Shown: positions 43,758-54,471, counted from the first letter of the stretch. The stretch: DNA of 64,000 nucleotides from Massilia aurea (GCF_014200505.1 NZ_JACHBX010000001.1:992001-1056000), one strand, 5' to 3'. Translations and numbers: made by a program. Notes: generated by a model from the sequence alone, not told the origin.

Positions 43758-43934
43758 GGTGATTCTCCCGTGAGTGTGGTTTCGTTCGCAAGAGTATTCG
43801 GCGCGCACCCTGGTGCGACGGTGCGCTCCCACACACAGGACGACAATTGCTATGCTTGGCACGCCCGCTTATGGCAAACTTGCTTTGCAGCCATGCCGAC
43901 AGGGCGCGGCTGGACCCATATCTGGAGAATCACC

Positions 43935-45407
43935 ATGCATCAAGAAGACGGCGCGCGCGAAGACTTTACTTGCGTCTTCGTCAATCCCGTCGGCCAGCGC
44001 CGCGCCGATTTCCAGCACGGCTGCGACGGCATGTTTGCCAATCTGCGCGTGGCGGCAGGGGCCGAGCAGGCGCGCGCGCTGCTGGCGCGCGAACCGGCCG
44101 ACCTGCTCGTGCTCGACCTGGAACGCTGCGACCTCGCCATCGACCTGGCAGCGCTGGGCGCCCTGGTCGCCGAGCGCGCCGGCGCACCGGTGCTGGTGCT
44201 GTGTCCGTTCACGAACGCGCGCTGGGTGCCGGCGCTGATGGCCTTCGGTCCGCTCGACTACGCCATCGGCCCGCTGCGCGCGCAGCAGACCCGCGCGCTG
44301 CTGGCTGCGCGCATGCGCACTGGTTTCAGTGTTGCGGCGCCTGGTGCACCCACCCCTTCAGAAACTGAACTGCGCACACTGCTGGCAGTGCGCAGCGCCT
44401 GTCAGCAGGCACTGGCCGATGCCGACGACAGCGGGCGCTTTGCCGAGCACCTGTGCGCCGCGCTGGCCGGCTGGCCGGGCGTCGTGCATGCGGCGCTGTT
44501 CCAGCATCGCGATGGCGACCTGCATCTCGAGGCCGAGCAGGGCGTGGAAGGGCTGCACTTGATGGCGCTGCTCGCGCACGACGGCCGCTTGCTGCACTCG
44601 CCGCTGCGCCATGCATTCCCGGGCCTGCTGGCGGCAGCGACAGGCGAATTCACGCTGCTCGATACGCTCGACAAGGCGGGAGAACCGGCGCTGGCAGTGC
44701 GCCTGGACACCTTTGGCGCGCGCATGGTCGTCGGCGTGCCGATCCCGGGGCAGGGACCGGGCGGGCCGATGGGCTCCCTGTGCCTGCTGTTCGGCGACGC
44801 ACGGGCCTTTTCGCCCGCGCAGTTGCAGGCGCTGGACGACCTGGCCGGGCTGGCCGCGCATGGCCTGCGCATGGCCGAGGTCACGCGCGAGAACGAGGCG
44901 CTGCTGGCGCGCATCACGCACCTGGCCACCACCGACGCCCTGACCGACCTGGCCAACCGCCGCCACGGCGAAGGCTTGCTGGAGCAGGAAATCAAGCGTG
45001 CACGCCGCTACCGGCTGCCGCTGGCGCTGATCCTCTTCGACATCGACCGCTTCAGCCAGATCAACGACACCTTCGGCCACCCGGTGGGCGACCTGGTGCT
45101 GCGCACGGTGGCCGATACGGCGCGCGCGCTGCTGCGTTCGAGCGATGTGCTGGTGCGCTCGGGCGGCGAGGAATTCCAGGTAATCGCATCGCACACGAGC
45201 GCGATTGACGCGCTGAAGATGGCCGAGAAGCTGCGCGCGGCGATCGAGCAGGTCGAGATACCCGGGTGTGACCACGTCACGATCAGCCTCGGCGTGGCCC
45301 AGCTGGGCGAGGGCGAGAGCGGCGACTCGATGGCGGTGCGTACCCACGCCGCATTGGCGCGTGCCAAGCGGGCGGGTCGTAACTGCATCGAGCTGGCGAT
45401 GTCCTGA
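43935..45407 (+). CDS. GAF-like/GGDEF diguanylate cyclase
   Basis: A 490-aa cytosolic protein. Residues 1-125 resemble a degenerate receiver lacking clear acidic and lysine positions, 140-310 a GAF domain (FAEHLCAALAGWPGVVHAAL ... MVVGVPIPGQGPGG), and 325-490 the GGDEF domain with active site VRSGGEEFQVIASH (GGEEF form, usually active) and FDIDRFSQINDTFGHPVGD. It should synthesise cyclic di-GMP under control of its GAF domain. ATG 43935 follows TGGAGAATC. Divergent from the SDR-ku operon; urease genes follow 103 bases later. Confidence 0.87.
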   Translation: MHQEDGAREDFTCVFVNPVGQRRADFQHGCDGMFANLRVAAGAEQARALLAREPADLLVLDLERCDLAIDLAALGALVAERAGAPVLVLCPFTNARWVPALMAFGPLDYAIGPLRAQQTRALLAARMRTGFSVAAPGAPTPSETELRTLLAVRSACQQALADADDSGRFAEHLCAALAGWPGVVHAALFQHRDGDLHLEAEQGVEGLHLMALLAHDGRLLHSPLRHAFPGLLAAATGEFTLLDTLDKAGEPALAVRLDTFGARMVVGVPIPGQGPGGPMGSLCLLFGDARAFSPAQLQALDDLAGLAAHGLRMAEVTRENEALLARITHLATTDALTDLANRRHGEGLLEQEIKRARRYRLPLALILFDIDRFSQINDTFGHPVGDLVLRTVADTARALLRSSDVLVRSGGEEFQVIASHTSAIDALKMAEKLRAAIEQVEIPGCDHVTISLGVAQLGEGESGDSMAVRTHAALARAKRAGRNCIELAMS

Positions 45408-45510
45408 TACGTTCGGGTGCAGCGCGCACCTTCGCGGTGCGCATCCACCGCAGAATAGGCGTCCCACGCCATGTGAGGACGCTGGCACGCATCGTGCTGT
45501 TTCATCAAGC

Positions 45511-46350
45511 ATGCGCGATTGCACCTCCACCGATGCACCCACCGTCTTCCCCGCCTGGCAAGCCAGCCTGGCGCTGGGCTTCTTGCGCGATGGCGCCACG
45601 ACGCGCCTCGTGCGCCGCACGCACCGCGGCCCGCTGCGGGTCCAGAAGGCGCTGTATCCCGAAGGCCCCGGCGCCTGCCACGTGATCGTCGTGCACCCGC
45701 CGGGTGGCGTGGTCGGGGGCGACCGACTCGAGATCGACGTCGACGCCGGCCCCGCGTGCAACGTGCTCGCCACCAGTCCCGGCGCGGCCAAGTGGTACCG
45801 CGCCAATGGCCGCGTGTCGCAGCAGGCGGTGCGCTTGCGGGTTGGCGCGGGCGCCGCCATCGAATGGCTGCCACAGGAAACCATCTTCTATGACGCGGCC
45901 AGCGTCGACCTCGACCACGAGGTCGATCTCGCCGCAGGCAGCACCTATATCGGCAGCGAAGTGCTGTGCTTCGGCCGCGTGGCCGCCGGCGAAGCGTTTG
46001 CGCGCGGACGGATCCGCCAGCGCACGCGTATTCGCCAGGAGGGCCGCCTGCTGTGGTGGGAGCAGGGCATCCTGACCCCAGACGGAATAGCCAGCCCCCT
46101 TGGCATGCGCGGCCATGCGGTGTGCGCGACCTTGCTTGCTGTCGGCCGGCCCGTGCCCGCCGCGCTGCAGGCGCACGTACGCGCGCTCGACCCGCAGCTG
46201 GCCTCGAGCCAGGTGAAGTCGGTGTTCGTCGCGCGGTATCTCGGCGACGACGGCGAAGCGGCGCGCGCCGTCATGGCGCAGGTGTGGGCGTTGCTGCGCC
46301 CCCATCTGCTCGACCGCCCGGCGTGCCCGCCGCGTATTTGGCTCACCTAG
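45511..46350 (+). CDS. ureD: Urease accessory protein UreD
   Basis: A 279-aa protein. The UreD family pattern is clear: ALYPEGPGACHVIVVHPPGG-VVGGDRLEI in the N-terminal third, then ATSPGAAKWYRANG, EWLPQETIFYDAASVDL and a C-terminal QVKSVFVARYLGDDGEAAR. UreD binds apo-urease first and guides nickel delivery with UreF and UreG. ATG 45511 is chosen from homologue lengths; no strong ribosome site precedes it. A GC-rich hairpin without T-tract lies at 45427-45445. First gene of the urease operon. Confidence 0.92.
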   Translation: MRDCTSTDAPTVFPAWQASLALGFLRDGATTRLVRRTHRGPLRVQKALYPEGPGACHVIVVHPPGGVVGGDRLEIDVDAGPACNVLATSPGAAKWYRANGRVSQQAVRLRVGAGAAIEWLPQETIFYDAASVDLDHEVDLAAGSTYIGSEVLCFGRVAAGEAFARGRIRQRTRIRQEGRLLWWEQGILTPDGIASPLGMRGHAVCATLLAVGRPVPAALQAHVRALDPQLASSQVKSVFVARYLGDDGEAARAVMAQVWALLRPHLLDRPACPPRIWLT

Positions 46351-46377
46351 ACAGGCTGACTTGATACGGACCCTCCC

Positions 46378-46680
46378 ATGGACCTGACACCCCGCGAAAA
46401 AGACAAGCTGCTGATTTTCACTGCCGCGTTGCTGGCCGAACGCCGGCGTGCGCGCGGCCTCAAGTTGAACTACCCGGAAGCCGTGGCCCTGATCACGGCC
46501 GCCATCATGGAAGGCGCGCGCGATGGCCGCAGCGTGGCCGAGCTGATGAGCGAAGGCACGACGATCCTCGCGCGTGGCGACGTGATGGAAGGCGTGCCCG
46601 AGATGATCCCCGATATCCAGGTCGAAGCGACGTTCCCGGACGGGACCAAGCTCGTGACCGTCCACCATCCGATTCCCTAG
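46378..46680 (+). CDS. ureA: Urease gamma subunit
   Basis: 100 aa, exactly the usual length. Typical features are [20 protein letters not shown] at the start, [20 protein letters not shown] in the middle and [20 protein letters not shown] at the end. A structural subunit of the (abc)3 urease. Confidence 0.96.
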   Translation: MDLTPREKDKLLIFTAALLAERRRARGLKLNYPEAVALITAAIMEGARDGRSVAELMSEGTTILARGDVMEGVPEMIPDIQVEATFPDGTKLVTVHHPIP

Positions 46681-46692
46681 CCGGAGCCCAGC

Positions 46693-47031
46693 GTGATCCC
46701 AGGCGAATACTTTCTTGACGACGGCGATATCGAACTCAACGTCGGTCGGCGCACGCTGACTGTGGTCGTGGCCAACGCGGGCGACCGGCCGGTGCAGGTC
46801 GGCTCGCACTATCACTTTTATGAAGTCAATCCCGCGCTGCAGTTCGAGCGCGAAGCGGCGCTCGGCACGCGGCTGAACATCGCGGCCGGCACCGCAGTGC
46901 GCTTTGAACCCGGGCAGCGCCGCACGGTGGAACTGGTCGACCTGGCGGGCGAGCGCATCGTGCATGGTTTCCAGAGCCGCGTGTCGGGGCTGTTGCCTGC
47001 CGCCGCGCCACCAACCTCAGGGGACGCATGA
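46693..47031 (+). CDS. ureB: Urease beta subunit
   Basis: 112 aa. [20 protein letters not shown] at the start, [20 protein letters not shown] and [20 protein letters not shown] are standard for the family. It starts at GTG 46693 with CCGGAG upstream. Its TGA overlaps the ureC ATG. Confidence 0.95.
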   Translation: MIPGEYFLDDGDIELNVGRRTLTVVVANAGDRPVQVGSHYHFYEVNPALQFEREAALGTRLNIAAGTAVRFEPGQRRTVELVDLAGERIVHGFQSRVSGLLPAAAPPTSGDA

Positions 47032-48731
47032 TGGTCACGCTCAGCCGCCAGGCCTACGCCGACATGTATGGTCCCACCACGGGCGACCGGATCCGCCTGG
47101 CCGACACCGACCTCGTGATCGAGATCGAACGCGACTTCGCGACCTACGGCGAAGAGGTCAAGTTCGGCGGCGGTAAAGTCATCCGCGACGGCATGGGCCA
47201 GTCGCAGCGCCTGCGCGAGGGTGTCATGGACACCGTCATCACCAACGCCGTCATCGTCGACCACTGGGGCATCGTCAAGGCGGATATCGGCATCAAGGAT
47301 GGCCTGATCGCGGCCATCGGCAAGGCCGGCAACCCGGATATCCAGCCAAATGTCACGATGGCCATCGGCGGGGCCACCGAGATCATCGCCGGCGAAGGCA
47401 TGATCGTCACGGCCGGTGGCGTTGACACGCACATCCATTTCATCTGCCCGCAGCAGATCGACGAAGCGCTGTATTCCGGGATCACGACGATGCTGGGCGG
47501 CGGCACCGGGCCGGCTGTTGGCACGGCCGCCACGACCTGCACGCCGGGCGCCTGGCATATTCATTCGATGCTGCAGGCGGCCGACGCGTTCCCGATGAAC
47601 CTGGGCTTTTTCGGCAAGGGCAACGTGAGCCAGCCCGGTCCGCTCGAAGAGCAGGTCCATGCCGGCGCCGTGGGCCTGAAGCTGCACGAGGATTGGGGCA
47701 GCACGCCCGCGGCGATCGACAACTGTCTGTCGGTGGCCGAACGGCTGGACGTGCAGGTGGCGCTGCACTCCGACACGCTCAACGAAGCAGGGTTTCTGGA
47801 GTCGACCGTGGCGTCGTTCAAGGGTCGCACAATCCACACATTCCACACCGAGGGCGCCGGCGGCGGGCACGCGCCGGACATCATCGCGGCCGTGGGCTAC
47901 GACAACGTGCTGCCATCATCGACCAATCCCACGCGCCCGTTCACGGTCAACACGCTCGACGAGCACCTGGACATGCTGATGGTCTGCCACCATCTCGACC
48001 CGGCGATTGCCGAGGACGTGGCGTTTGCCGAGTCGCGCATCCGGCGCGAGACGATCGCCGCCGAGGACATCCTGCACGACCTGGGCGCGATCTCGATGAT
48101 GTCGTCGGACTCGCAGGCGATGGGCCGCGTGGGCGAGACGATCATGCGCACCTGGCAGACGGCGCACAAGATGAAGACCCAGCGCGGCGCGTTGGCGGGC
48201 GATAGCAGCCGCAACGACAACGCCCGCGTCAAGCGCTACATCGCCAAGTACACGATCAATCCCGCGATCACGCACGGCATTGCGCACGTCGTCGGCTCGC
48301 TCGAGGTGGGCAAGATCGCCGACATCGTGCTGTGGCGGCCGGCCTTCTTTGGCGTCAAGCCGTCGATGGTGGTCAAGGGAGGCATGATCGCGGCCAGCCT
48401 GATGGGCGACCCGAATGCTTCGATCCCGACGCCGCAGCCGGTGCATTACCGGCCAATGTTCGGCGCCTTTGGCGGCGGCCTGCGCAAGTCGTTCACGTTT
48501 GTGTCGCAAAGCGCGTTCGAGGCCGGCATCGCAGGCACGCTGGGCTTGAGCAAGACGACGATCGCCGTGCGCGGCACGCGCGGCCTGCGCAAGCGCGACA
48601 TGATCCACAACGGCGCCACGCCGCACATGGAAGTCGATCCCGAAACCTATGAAGTACGCGCCGACGGCCGCCTGCTGGTGTGCGAAGCGGCGAACGTGCT
48701 GCCGCTGGCGCAGCGTTACTTCCTGTTCTAG
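47028..48731 (+). CDS. ureC: Urease alpha (catalytic) subunit
   Basis: 567 aa. Nickel and active-site elements are complete: [17 protein letters not shown] with the first His pair near residue 136, carbamylated lysine in [15 protein letters not shown] near 219, [14 protein letters not shown], the flap [16 protein letters not shown] with its catalytic His near 322 and [12 protein letters not shown] with the metal-ligand Asp near 362. It hydrolyses urea to ammonia and carbamate in the cytoplasm. Overlaps ureB by ATGA; ATG 47031 is an alternative start. Confidence 0.97.
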   Translation: MMVTLSRQAYADMYGPTTGDRIRLADTDLVIEIERDFATYGEEVKFGGGKVIRDGMGQSQRLREGVMDTVITNAVIVDHWGIVKADIGIKDGLIAAIGKAGNPDIQPNVTMAIGGATEIIAGEGMIVTAGGVDTHIHFICPQQIDEALYSGITTMLGGGTGPAVGTAATTCTPGAWHIHSMLQAADAFPMNLGFFGKGNVSQPGPLEEQVHAGAVGLKLHEDWGSTPAAIDNCLSVAERLDVQVALHSDTLNEAGFLESTVASFKGRTIHTFHTEGAGGGHAPDIIAAVGYDNVLPSSTNPTRPFTVNTLDEHLDMLMVCHHLDPAIAEDVAFAESRIRRETIAAEDILHDLGAISMMSSDSQAMGRVGETIMRTWQTAHKMKTQRGALAGDSSRNDNARVKRYIAKYTINPAITHGIAHVVGSLEVGKIADIVLWRPAFFGVKPSMVVKGGMIAASLMGDPNASIPTPQPVHYRPMFGAFGGGLRKSFTFVSQSAFEAGIAGTLGLSKTTIAVRGTRGLRKRDMIHNGATPHMEVDPETYEVRADGRLLVCEAANVLPLAQRYFLF

Positions 48732-48740
48732 AGGCCATCC

Positions 48741-49274
48741 ATGATTTCACTGCATACCCGCATCCTTGTTGCCGACGTCGTGCACGACACGCTGGTGCTG
48801 CCGTTCGAACAACGGGAGCGCTGCCGCCAGCGTGCACGCCTGGCTTCTGGCGAAGAAGTCGCGCTGTTCCTCGTACGCGGCACGGTGCTGCGCGATGGCG
48901 ATCTGCTGCTGGGCGAAGGCGGGCGCGTCGTGTGCATCGAGGCGGCGCTGGAGCCGACGTACGTCGTGCGCTGCAGCGACCCGACGCTGCTGGCGCGCTG
49001 CGCCTTTCACCTGGGGAACCGGCATACGCAGACCCAGGTAGGCCCCGGCTGGCTGCGCATCCGTGTCGATCCGGTGCTGCGCGAGATGGTCGCAGGGCTG
49101 GGCGCGGACGTCAGTGAAGAACTGGCGAAATTCGAGCCGGAGGCGGGCGCGTATGGTGGCGGTCACGGTCATCATCATGATCAGGGGCCGGGCGGCTTGC
49201 TGGCGCCGGTGCCGCTGCGCCAGAAGATTCACCGCCCGTCAGACGTCACGCCGGTTGAACCGGGGCCGGCATGA
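48741..49274 (+). CDS. ureE: Urease nickel metallochaperone UreE
   Basis: 177 aa with the UreE N-terminal fold (LASGEEVALFLVRGTVLRDG), the C-terminal nickel-binding region and a short His tail GGGHGHHHDQGPGG near residue 140. It delivers nickel to the UreDFG complex. Its stop overlaps ureF. Confidence 0.93.
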   Translation: MISLHTRILVADVVHDTLVLPFEQRERCRQRARLASGEEVALFLVRGTVLRDGDLLLGEGGRVVCIEAALEPTYVVRCSDPTLLARCAFHLGNRHTQTQVGPGWLRIRVDPVLREMVAGLGADVSEELAKFEPEAGAYGGGHGHHHDQGPGGLLAPVPLRQKIHRPSDVTPVEPGPA

Positions 49275-49936
49275 ATGCCGCCAGCCTGCTGCACCTGCTG
49301 CAGTTTGCCAGCCCGGCCTTGCCGATCGGTGGCTACAGCTATTCGCAGGGTCTCGAAGCGGCGATCGAAGAAGGCCTGGTCACGGACGCCGACAGCGCCC
49401 GCGCGTGGATCGTGTGCTATCTGGATGAGGTGGTGGCGCGCTGGGATGCGCCCGTGTTGTGGCGTCTTATGAGTGCGTTCGCTGCGCACGACGCCGGGAC
49501 GATTGCACAGTGGGGCGGGTGTTTTCTTGCGTCGCGCGACACGGCCGAACTGCGCGCTGAATCGGTCCAGATGGGCTATTCGCTGAGTCGCCTGATCGCC
49601 GAGCTGGGCGTGGCCGACACGCGCGCGCTGGGCGAAGACGTCACGCTGCCGCTGGCATTTGCCTGCGCGGTCGACGGACTCGCTATTCCGCATGAAGAAG
49701 CGCTGCTGGCGATGGTGTTCGCATGGGTCGAGAACCAGGTGCTGGTGTGCGTCAAGTCGGTGCCGCTGGGGCAGGTGGCCGGCCAGCGCCTGCTGCTGTC
49801 GCTGCGGCCCGAGATCGAGCGCGCCGTTGAATTGGCGCGGCGCTTGCCGGACGACGAACTGTCGAACTGGGCGCCCGGCCTGTCGATGCTGTCGATGCGC
49901 CACGAAGTGCAGCATGGCCGCCTGTACCGGTCATGA
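49271..49936 (+). CDS. ureF: Urease accessory protein UreF
   Basis: 221 aa, starting with the family hallmark [29 protein letters not shown]. The remainder is all-helical with [20 protein letters not shown] near the end. It gates GTP-dependent nickel insertion together with UreD and UreG. Overlaps ureE by ATGA. Confidence 0.93.
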   Translation: MNAASLLHLLQFASPALPIGGYSYSQGLEAAIEEGLVTDADSARAWIVCYLDEVVARWDAPVLWRLMSAFAAHDAGTIAQWGGCFLASRDTAELRAESVQMGYSLSRLIAELGVADTRALGEDVTLPLAFACAVDGLAIPHEEALLAMVFAWVENQVLVCVKSVPLGQVAGQRLLLSLRPEIERAVELARRLPDDELSNWAPGLSMLSMRHEVQHGRLYRS

Positions 49937-49959
49937 TCATTGTTGATGAAGGAGGAAGC

Positions 49960-50583
49960 ATGACTACATCCAATCCGCTGCGGGTCGGCATTGGCGGGCC
50001 GGTGGGCTCGGGCAAGACCGCGCTGTGCGAGCTGCTGTGCCGCCACATGCGCGACGACTACGACATGGCCGTGATCACCAACGATATCTACACGCGCGAA
50101 GACATGGACATCCTGCTGCGCGCCGGCGCGCTCGCGCCCGAACGCCTGATGGGCGTGGAGACGGGCGGCTGCCCGCACACGGCGATCCGCGAAGACGCGT
50201 CGATCAACCTGGAAGCCATCGCGCGCCTGCAGGCCGATTTTCCGGACCTGCAACTGGTGCTGGTCGAATCGGGCGGCGACAACCTGGCCGCGACCTTCAG
50301 CCCTGAGCTGTCCGACTTGACGCTGTACGTGATCGACGTCGCGGGCGGCGAGAAGATCCCACGCAAGGGCGGGCCGGGCATCACGCGCTCGGACCTCCTG
50401 ATCATCAACAAGACCGATCTGGCGCCGCATGTCGGGGCCGATCTGTCGGTGATGGCGAGCGATGCACGGCGCCAGCGTGGCGAACGGCCCTTTGTCTTTA
50501 CCAATATGCGCACGGGCGAGGGCGTGCAGGAGGTGGTCGCGTTCATCCGCGAGCAGGGCTTGCTCGACGCAGTCCACCAATAA
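49960..50583 (+). CDS. ureG: Urease accessory GTPase UreG
   Basis: 207 aa SIMIBI GTPase. P-loop [18 protein letters not shown] near residue 9, metal-binding Cys-Pro-His in [20 protein letters not shown] near 70, [15 protein letters not shown] near 105 and the guanine-specificity motif [11 protein letters not shown] near 149. ATG 49960 has GGAGGAAGC directly upstream, preferred over an in-frame ATG 27 bases earlier. It powers nickel insertion into urease. Confidence 0.95.
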   Translation: MTTSNPLRVGIGGPVGSGKTALCELLCRHMRDDYDMAVITNDIYTREDMDILLRAGALAPERLMGVETGGCPHTAIREDASINLEAIARLQADFPDLQLVLVESGGDNLAATFSPELSDLTLYVIDVAGGEKIPRKGGPGITRSDLLIINKTDLAPHVGADLSVMASDARRQRGERPFVFTNMRTGEGVQEVVAFIREQGLLDAVHQ

Positions 50584-50599
50584 CAACAGGGAGATGATC

Positions 50600-51187
50600 A
50601 TGACGACAAGCTTGCGCGCGCTGCGCCACACTATCCGCCACCACTTTGCCCGCGCTGGCGTGGCCGTGACCGCCCTGACACTGGCGCTGCCGGCGGCCGC
50701 GCATCCCGGGCACGCGCCCGACAGCGGCTTTGTGGCAGGCCTGCTGCACCCGGTGACGGGCGTCGACCATTTGCTGGCGCTGCTCGCGGTCGGTCTCTGG
50801 AGCCGCCAGCAGCACGGCTACCTGCTCGCGCCGACGTTTCTCGTGATGATGGCGCTGGGCGCGGCCAGCAGTGGCGGCGTCGCGTTGCCGGCACTTGAAC
50901 TGTCGATCGCGGCGACCGTGCTGCTGCTGGGCGGGTTGGCGGCGTATGCGCCGCGCCTGGATGCGCGGATACCGCCGCAGATGGCGGTACTCACCGTCGG
51001 CGCCTGCGCGTTCGTGCACGGACTCGCGCACGGTAATGAACTGACCGGCATGGCCAGCGGCGCCGGCTTCATCCTGGCCAGCGCCGCTCTGATGCTGCTG
51101 GGCGCCATCCCGGGCGGGCGCCTGGGTCGGCCACTGGCTGCGGCCATCGGCGCGGCGGGCATCTGGCTCGTGGCGCTGGCCCGCTAA
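50600..51187 (+). CDS. ureJ: HupE/UreJ-family nickel permease-like protein
   Basis: 195 aa with a signal peptide ending in LALPAAAHPGHAPDSG, then six hydrophobic segments. Family motifs are HPVTGVDHLLALLAVGLWS and FVHGLAHGNELTGMASGAGF, with His and Asp residues thought to bind nickel. ATG 50600 is favoured because GGGAG lies seven bases upstream. Position after ureG supports nickel uptake for urease. Confidence 0.88.
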   Translation: MTTSLRALRHTIRHHFARAGVAVTALTLALPAAAHPGHAPDSGFVAGLLHPVTGVDHLLALLAVGLWSRQQHGYLLAPTFLVMMALGAASSGGVALPALELSIAATVLLLGGLAAYAPRLDARIPPQMAVLTVGACAFVHGLAHGNELTGMASGAGFILASAALMLLGAIPGGRLGRPLAAAIGAAGIWLVALAR

Positions 51188-51260
51188 GGCCCTGCCGGTA
51201 CGGGTAATTATGCTACGCTAGCGCTCTTTTTACCGTCGGCCGTCCCGGCCAGGACTTTCC

Positions 51261-52955
51261 ATGCTTGAGTGGTTGCGCCCGTACCGGCGCGCCGCGCTGC
51301 CGGGCGATATCAGCGCCGGCATCGTGGTGGCGATGATGATGATCCCGCAGGGCATGGCCTACGCACTGGTGGCGGGCCTGCCGCCGGCGGTCGGTATCTA
51401 CGCCAGCATCATCCCGCCCTTGCTGTATGCGCTGTTCGGCACCAGCACCACGCAATCGGTCGGACCGATGGCGATCATTTCCCTGATGACGGCGTCCACG
51501 CTGGCGCCGCTGGCCACGCCTGGCACCGCGCTGTATGGCGTGCTCGCCGCGCAACTGGCCTTGCTATCCGGCCTGGTCCTGCTGCTGTGCGGCCTGCTGC
51601 GCATCGGCTTTCTCGCCAATTTTTTCTCACGGCCCGTGATGAGCGGCTTCACCATCGGCTCGGCAATCGTCATCGCATGGGGCCAGCTGCGCACGCTGAT
51701 AGGTGGCCCCATCGAGCTCGGCATGCGGCCGCACTGGCCAAGCATCCTGCTGGGCGTGGGCTCGCTCGTGCTGCTCCTGGCCGCGCGCAGCCACCTGGCG
51801 CCATTGTTGCGCCGGTTGCGCGTGCCCGCAGCGGCGGCCGACGTCGGGTCCAAGCTGGCGCCGATCGCCGTCGTGCTGGGGGCGATGGCGCTCGTGCAGC
51901 AGCTGGGTCTCGTGCAGATGGGGGTGGCGACGACGGGCGCCGTGCCGACCGGCTTGCCGGGCCTGAACCTGGCGACGTCGTCGCAGCACTGGCAGGCGCT
52001 GCTCCAACCGGCGCTCCTGATCGGCTTCATGGTGTTCCTGATCAGCATGTCCGGCGCGCAGGCACTGGCGCTCAAGCGCGGCGGCGAGAAACTGGTCAGC
52101 AACCGCGAACTGGTCGGCCTGGGCGCCGCGAACATCGGCAGCGCGCTGACGGGCGGCTTTCCTGTCACCGGGAGCCTGTCGCGTTCGGCCGTCAATTTTG
52201 CGGCCGGCGCCAACACGCAACTGGCCAGCATGATCACGGCCGGCCTGCTGGCGCTGGCGCTCGTGCTGCCCACCGGCTGGCTTGCGCTGCTGCCGCTGCC
52301 GACGCTGGCCGCGACGATCATCGTGGCCGTGCTCGGGATGCTCGACCTGTCGACGCTGCGCACGGCCTGGCATTACGACCGCGCCGATGCGCTGGCACTG
52401 CTGGCCACTGCCGGCGGCGTGCTGCTGCTGGGCGTCGAAGCGGGTGTCCTGGTGGGCGTGGCGCTGTCGATGGTCGTGCTGATCTGGCGCGCCAGCCGGC
52501 CGCATATCGCGGTGCTGGGTCGCATCCATGGCACCGAACACTTCCGCAATGTCGAGCGCTATTCTGCCGAGACGACGCCGGGTCTGCTGATGCTGCGGGT
52601 CGATGCCGGCCTGTTCTTCGGAAACGTGGATGCGGTCAACGAGCGCATCGACGAAGAACTCGTCGCCCATGCGGGCACGCGCCATCTGGTGTTGGTGCTG
52701 TCGGCCGTGAATGCGATCGATACGTCGGCGCTGTTCGGGCTGGAAGAGTTGAACAGCTCGCTGAACCGGCGCGGTGTGCTGATGCACCTGGCCGAAGTGA
52801 AGGGGCCGGTCATGGACCGGCTCAAGGAAAGCGATCTGCTGGGTAAGCTCAACGGCCAGGTGTTCCTGAGCGCCGCCATTGCGTGGGACCAGCTGGCCGG
52901 ATCGCGTGCTGCCGGCACGCCGGCCGCTGCCGCGCAGCCGGCGGGTAAGCCGTAG
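51261..52955 (+). CDS. SulP/SLC26-family anion transporter with STAS domain
   Basis: A 564-aa transporter. Membrane domain residues 1-410 includes the SulP motif ISAGIVVAMMMIPQGMAYAL ... GLPPAVGIYASIIPPLLYAL near the N-terminus and GGFPVTGSLSRSAVNFAAGA near 295. STAS domain occupies 435-545 (LMLRVDAGLFFGNVDAVNER; NAIDTSALFGLEELNSSL). Substrate could be sulfate, bicarbonate or a dicarboxylate. It lies 73 bases after ureJ on the same strand, so partial co-transcription with urease genes is possible. Confidence 0.88.
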   Translation: MLEWLRPYRRAALPGDISAGIVVAMMMIPQGMAYALVAGLPPAVGIYASIIPPLLYALFGTSTTQSVGPMAIISLMTASTLAPLATPGTALYGVLAAQLALLSGLVLLLCGLLRIGFLANFFSRPVMSGFTIGSAIVIAWGQLRTLIGGPIELGMRPHWPSILLGVGSLVLLLAARSHLAPLLRRLRVPAAAADVGSKLAPIAVVLGAMALVQQLGLVQMGVATTGAVPTGLPGLNLATSSQHWQALLQPALLIGFMVFLISMSGAQALALKRGGEKLVSNRELVGLGAANIGSALTGGFPVTGSLSRSAVNFAAGANTQLASMITAGLLALALVLPTGWLALLPLPTLAATIIVAVLGMLDLSTLRTAWHYDRADALALLATAGGVLLLGVEAGVLVGVALSMVVLIWRASRPHIAVLGRIHGTEHFRNVERYSAETTPGLLMLRVDAGLFFGNVDAVNERIDEELVAHAGTRHLVLVLSAVNAIDTSALFGLEELNSSLNRRGVLMHLAEVKGPVMDRLKESDLLGKLNGQVFLSAAIAWDQLAGSRAAGTPAAAAQPAGKP

Positions 52956-52993
52956 CCGTTCGCGTGCGTTGCTGCCGTCAACGCCACGGATAA

Positions 52994-53905
52994 TTACAAG
53001 GCGGCTGACTGCTGCGCGATGAATTCCCTGAACCATTGCTGAGCGGGGTTGCTGTCGCTACGGCGATGCCATATCAGGTGAAACGTGATTTCCGGCAGGC
53101 CCAAGGGTGGCGTGAACATGACAAGCCGATGGCTGGCCAGCGAATCATCCGCTACACGCTTGAGGACGGTGGCAGCCATCTTCGTGCGCGCAATGATCGC
53201 GGGCACGGCAAATAGTTGCGGCACAGTCAAGGCAAGCTTGCGTTGCTTGCCCTGTTGCGCGAGGGTTTGATCGACGAGGCCATGCAACTGCCCTTCGGGT
53301 GACACGAGCACGTGCTGCAGGTCGAGATAGGTGCGCAAGTCCATCGGGCCACTGGCAGTCGGATGGTCGGTCGACACGATCGTGACAAACGCATCGCGCA
53401 TGAGCGGTCGGGTCATGATGCGGGCATCCATCACGGTCGGCGCCACGCCAATGGCAATGTCGATCGATCCGGCGTCGAGCAGATCGATGGCAGTATCCCG
53501 GTCGTTATACCCGAGCACATTCAACGATATGCCGGGCGTGGCGCGTTCAAGCGCTTCCACAAGCGCTGGTAGCAGGACCAGCGTGGGATAGTCCTGCAGG
53601 CCCAGTCTGAACGTCACCGATGCCGTCGTGGGATCAAACGCAGGTTGAGTCAACATCGCCAATTCGATTTGGCGCAGGGCCGCAGCCACGGGCAAGGCCA
53701 GGTCGCGTGCGCGTGCGGTGGGAACCAGGCCGGCACTGCTGCGTTGGAACAGGGGATCGCCCAACAAGGTACGCAGCCGGGACAGGGCGGCGCTCATTGC
53801 CGGCTGACTGACGCCCACCTGGGTCGCAGCACGCGTGACATTGCGTTCGTTCATCAACGCGTCGAACGCGACCAGCAGATTCAAATCCAGGCCATGAAAA
53901 TCCAT
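52994..53905 (-). CDS. LysR-family transcriptional regulator
   Basis: A 303-aa regulator (MDFHGLDLNLLVAFDALMNE start). Winged helix-turn-helix at residues 6-65 (RNVTRAATQVGVSQPAMSAA-LSRLRTLLGDPLF) and a periplasmic-binding-like co-inducer domain at 90-300. Its subgroup (NodD/SyrM-like, beginning LDLNLL) often controls a divergent neighbour, here the SnoaL gene that starts 95 bases away. The intergenic AT-rich stretch around 53912-53935 is the likely operator. Confidence 0.9.
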   Translation of the reverse strand: MDFHGLDLNLLVAFDALMNERNVTRAATQVGVSQPAMSAALSRLRTLLGDPLFQRSSAGLVPTARARDLALPVAAALRQIELAMLTQPAFDPTTASVTFRLGLQDYPTLVLLPALVEALERATPGISLNVLGYNDRDTAIDLLDAGSIDIAIGVAPTVMDARIMTRPLMRDAFVTIVSTDHPTASGPMDLRTYLDLQHVLVSPEGQLHGLVDQTLAQQGKQRKLALTVPQLFAVPAIIARTKMAATVLKRVADDSLASHRLVMFTPPLGLPEITFHLIWHRRSDSNPAQQWFREFIAQQSAAL

Positions 53906-53999
53906 GAGCCGAATAATACGGTATATCGGTTATTTGTTGGACTGATTGAACTGCGGGCACCACACTGGTGCCTCATTCAACTTCGAGCAGATCACTTCC

Positions 54000-54446
54000 A
54001 TGACGACGTCAACGACCGCCTTATCGCAGCAGCTGCGCACCGAACTTACCGTCGTGGAGACGCTGTACCGCGCGTTCAGCGAACAGAACCCGGATCTTGT
54101 CGATGCGGTGCTTGCCCCCACGTGGGAGGACATTCCGCTGGCCCCGGGTCAGGGCCCTGGGCCAGCGGGCATCAAGCCGATCATCCGCATGCTGGCGGCC
54201 GCATTTCCGGACGTGCACATCACCATCCATGACACGATTCAGGCGCCTGGGAAGGTTGCCGTACGTGCGGAGATCAGCGGGACGCATCTGGGCGAGCTGT
54301 TCGGCATCGCGCCTACTGGCAAGAAAGTGAGCTTCCCGTTGCACGAGTTTCACACGCTTGAAGGCGGCCTGATCACCACCACCTGGCACATGGAGGACTG
54401 GTTCGGTCTCTTCCTGCAGCTTGGTCAGTTCCCGCCACAAGGCTGA
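54000..54446 (+). CDS. SnoaL-like ester cyclase/polyketide cyclase family protein
   Basis: A 148-aa NTF2-like cone-fold protein: VVETLYRAFSEQNPDLVDAV at the N-terminus, GPAGIKPIIRMLAAAFPDVH in the middle, ISGTHLGELFGIAPTGKKV and HEFHTLEGGLITTTWHMEDW at the end, all standard for the SnoaL family. ATG 54000 is used; an upstream in-frame ATG at 53946 gives a weak N-terminus. Divergent from the LysR gene and probably regulated by it. Substrate unknown. Confidence 0.85.
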   Translation: MTTSTTALSQQLRTELTVVETLYRAFSEQNPDLVDAVLAPTWEDIPLAPGQGPGPAGIKPIIRMLAAAFPDVHITIHDTIQAPGKVAVRAEISGTHLGELFGIAPTGKKVSFPLHEFHTLEGGLITTTWHMEDWFGLFLQLGQFPPQG

Positions 54447-54471
54447 ACCTGTTTACCGCCCTTGAACGGTG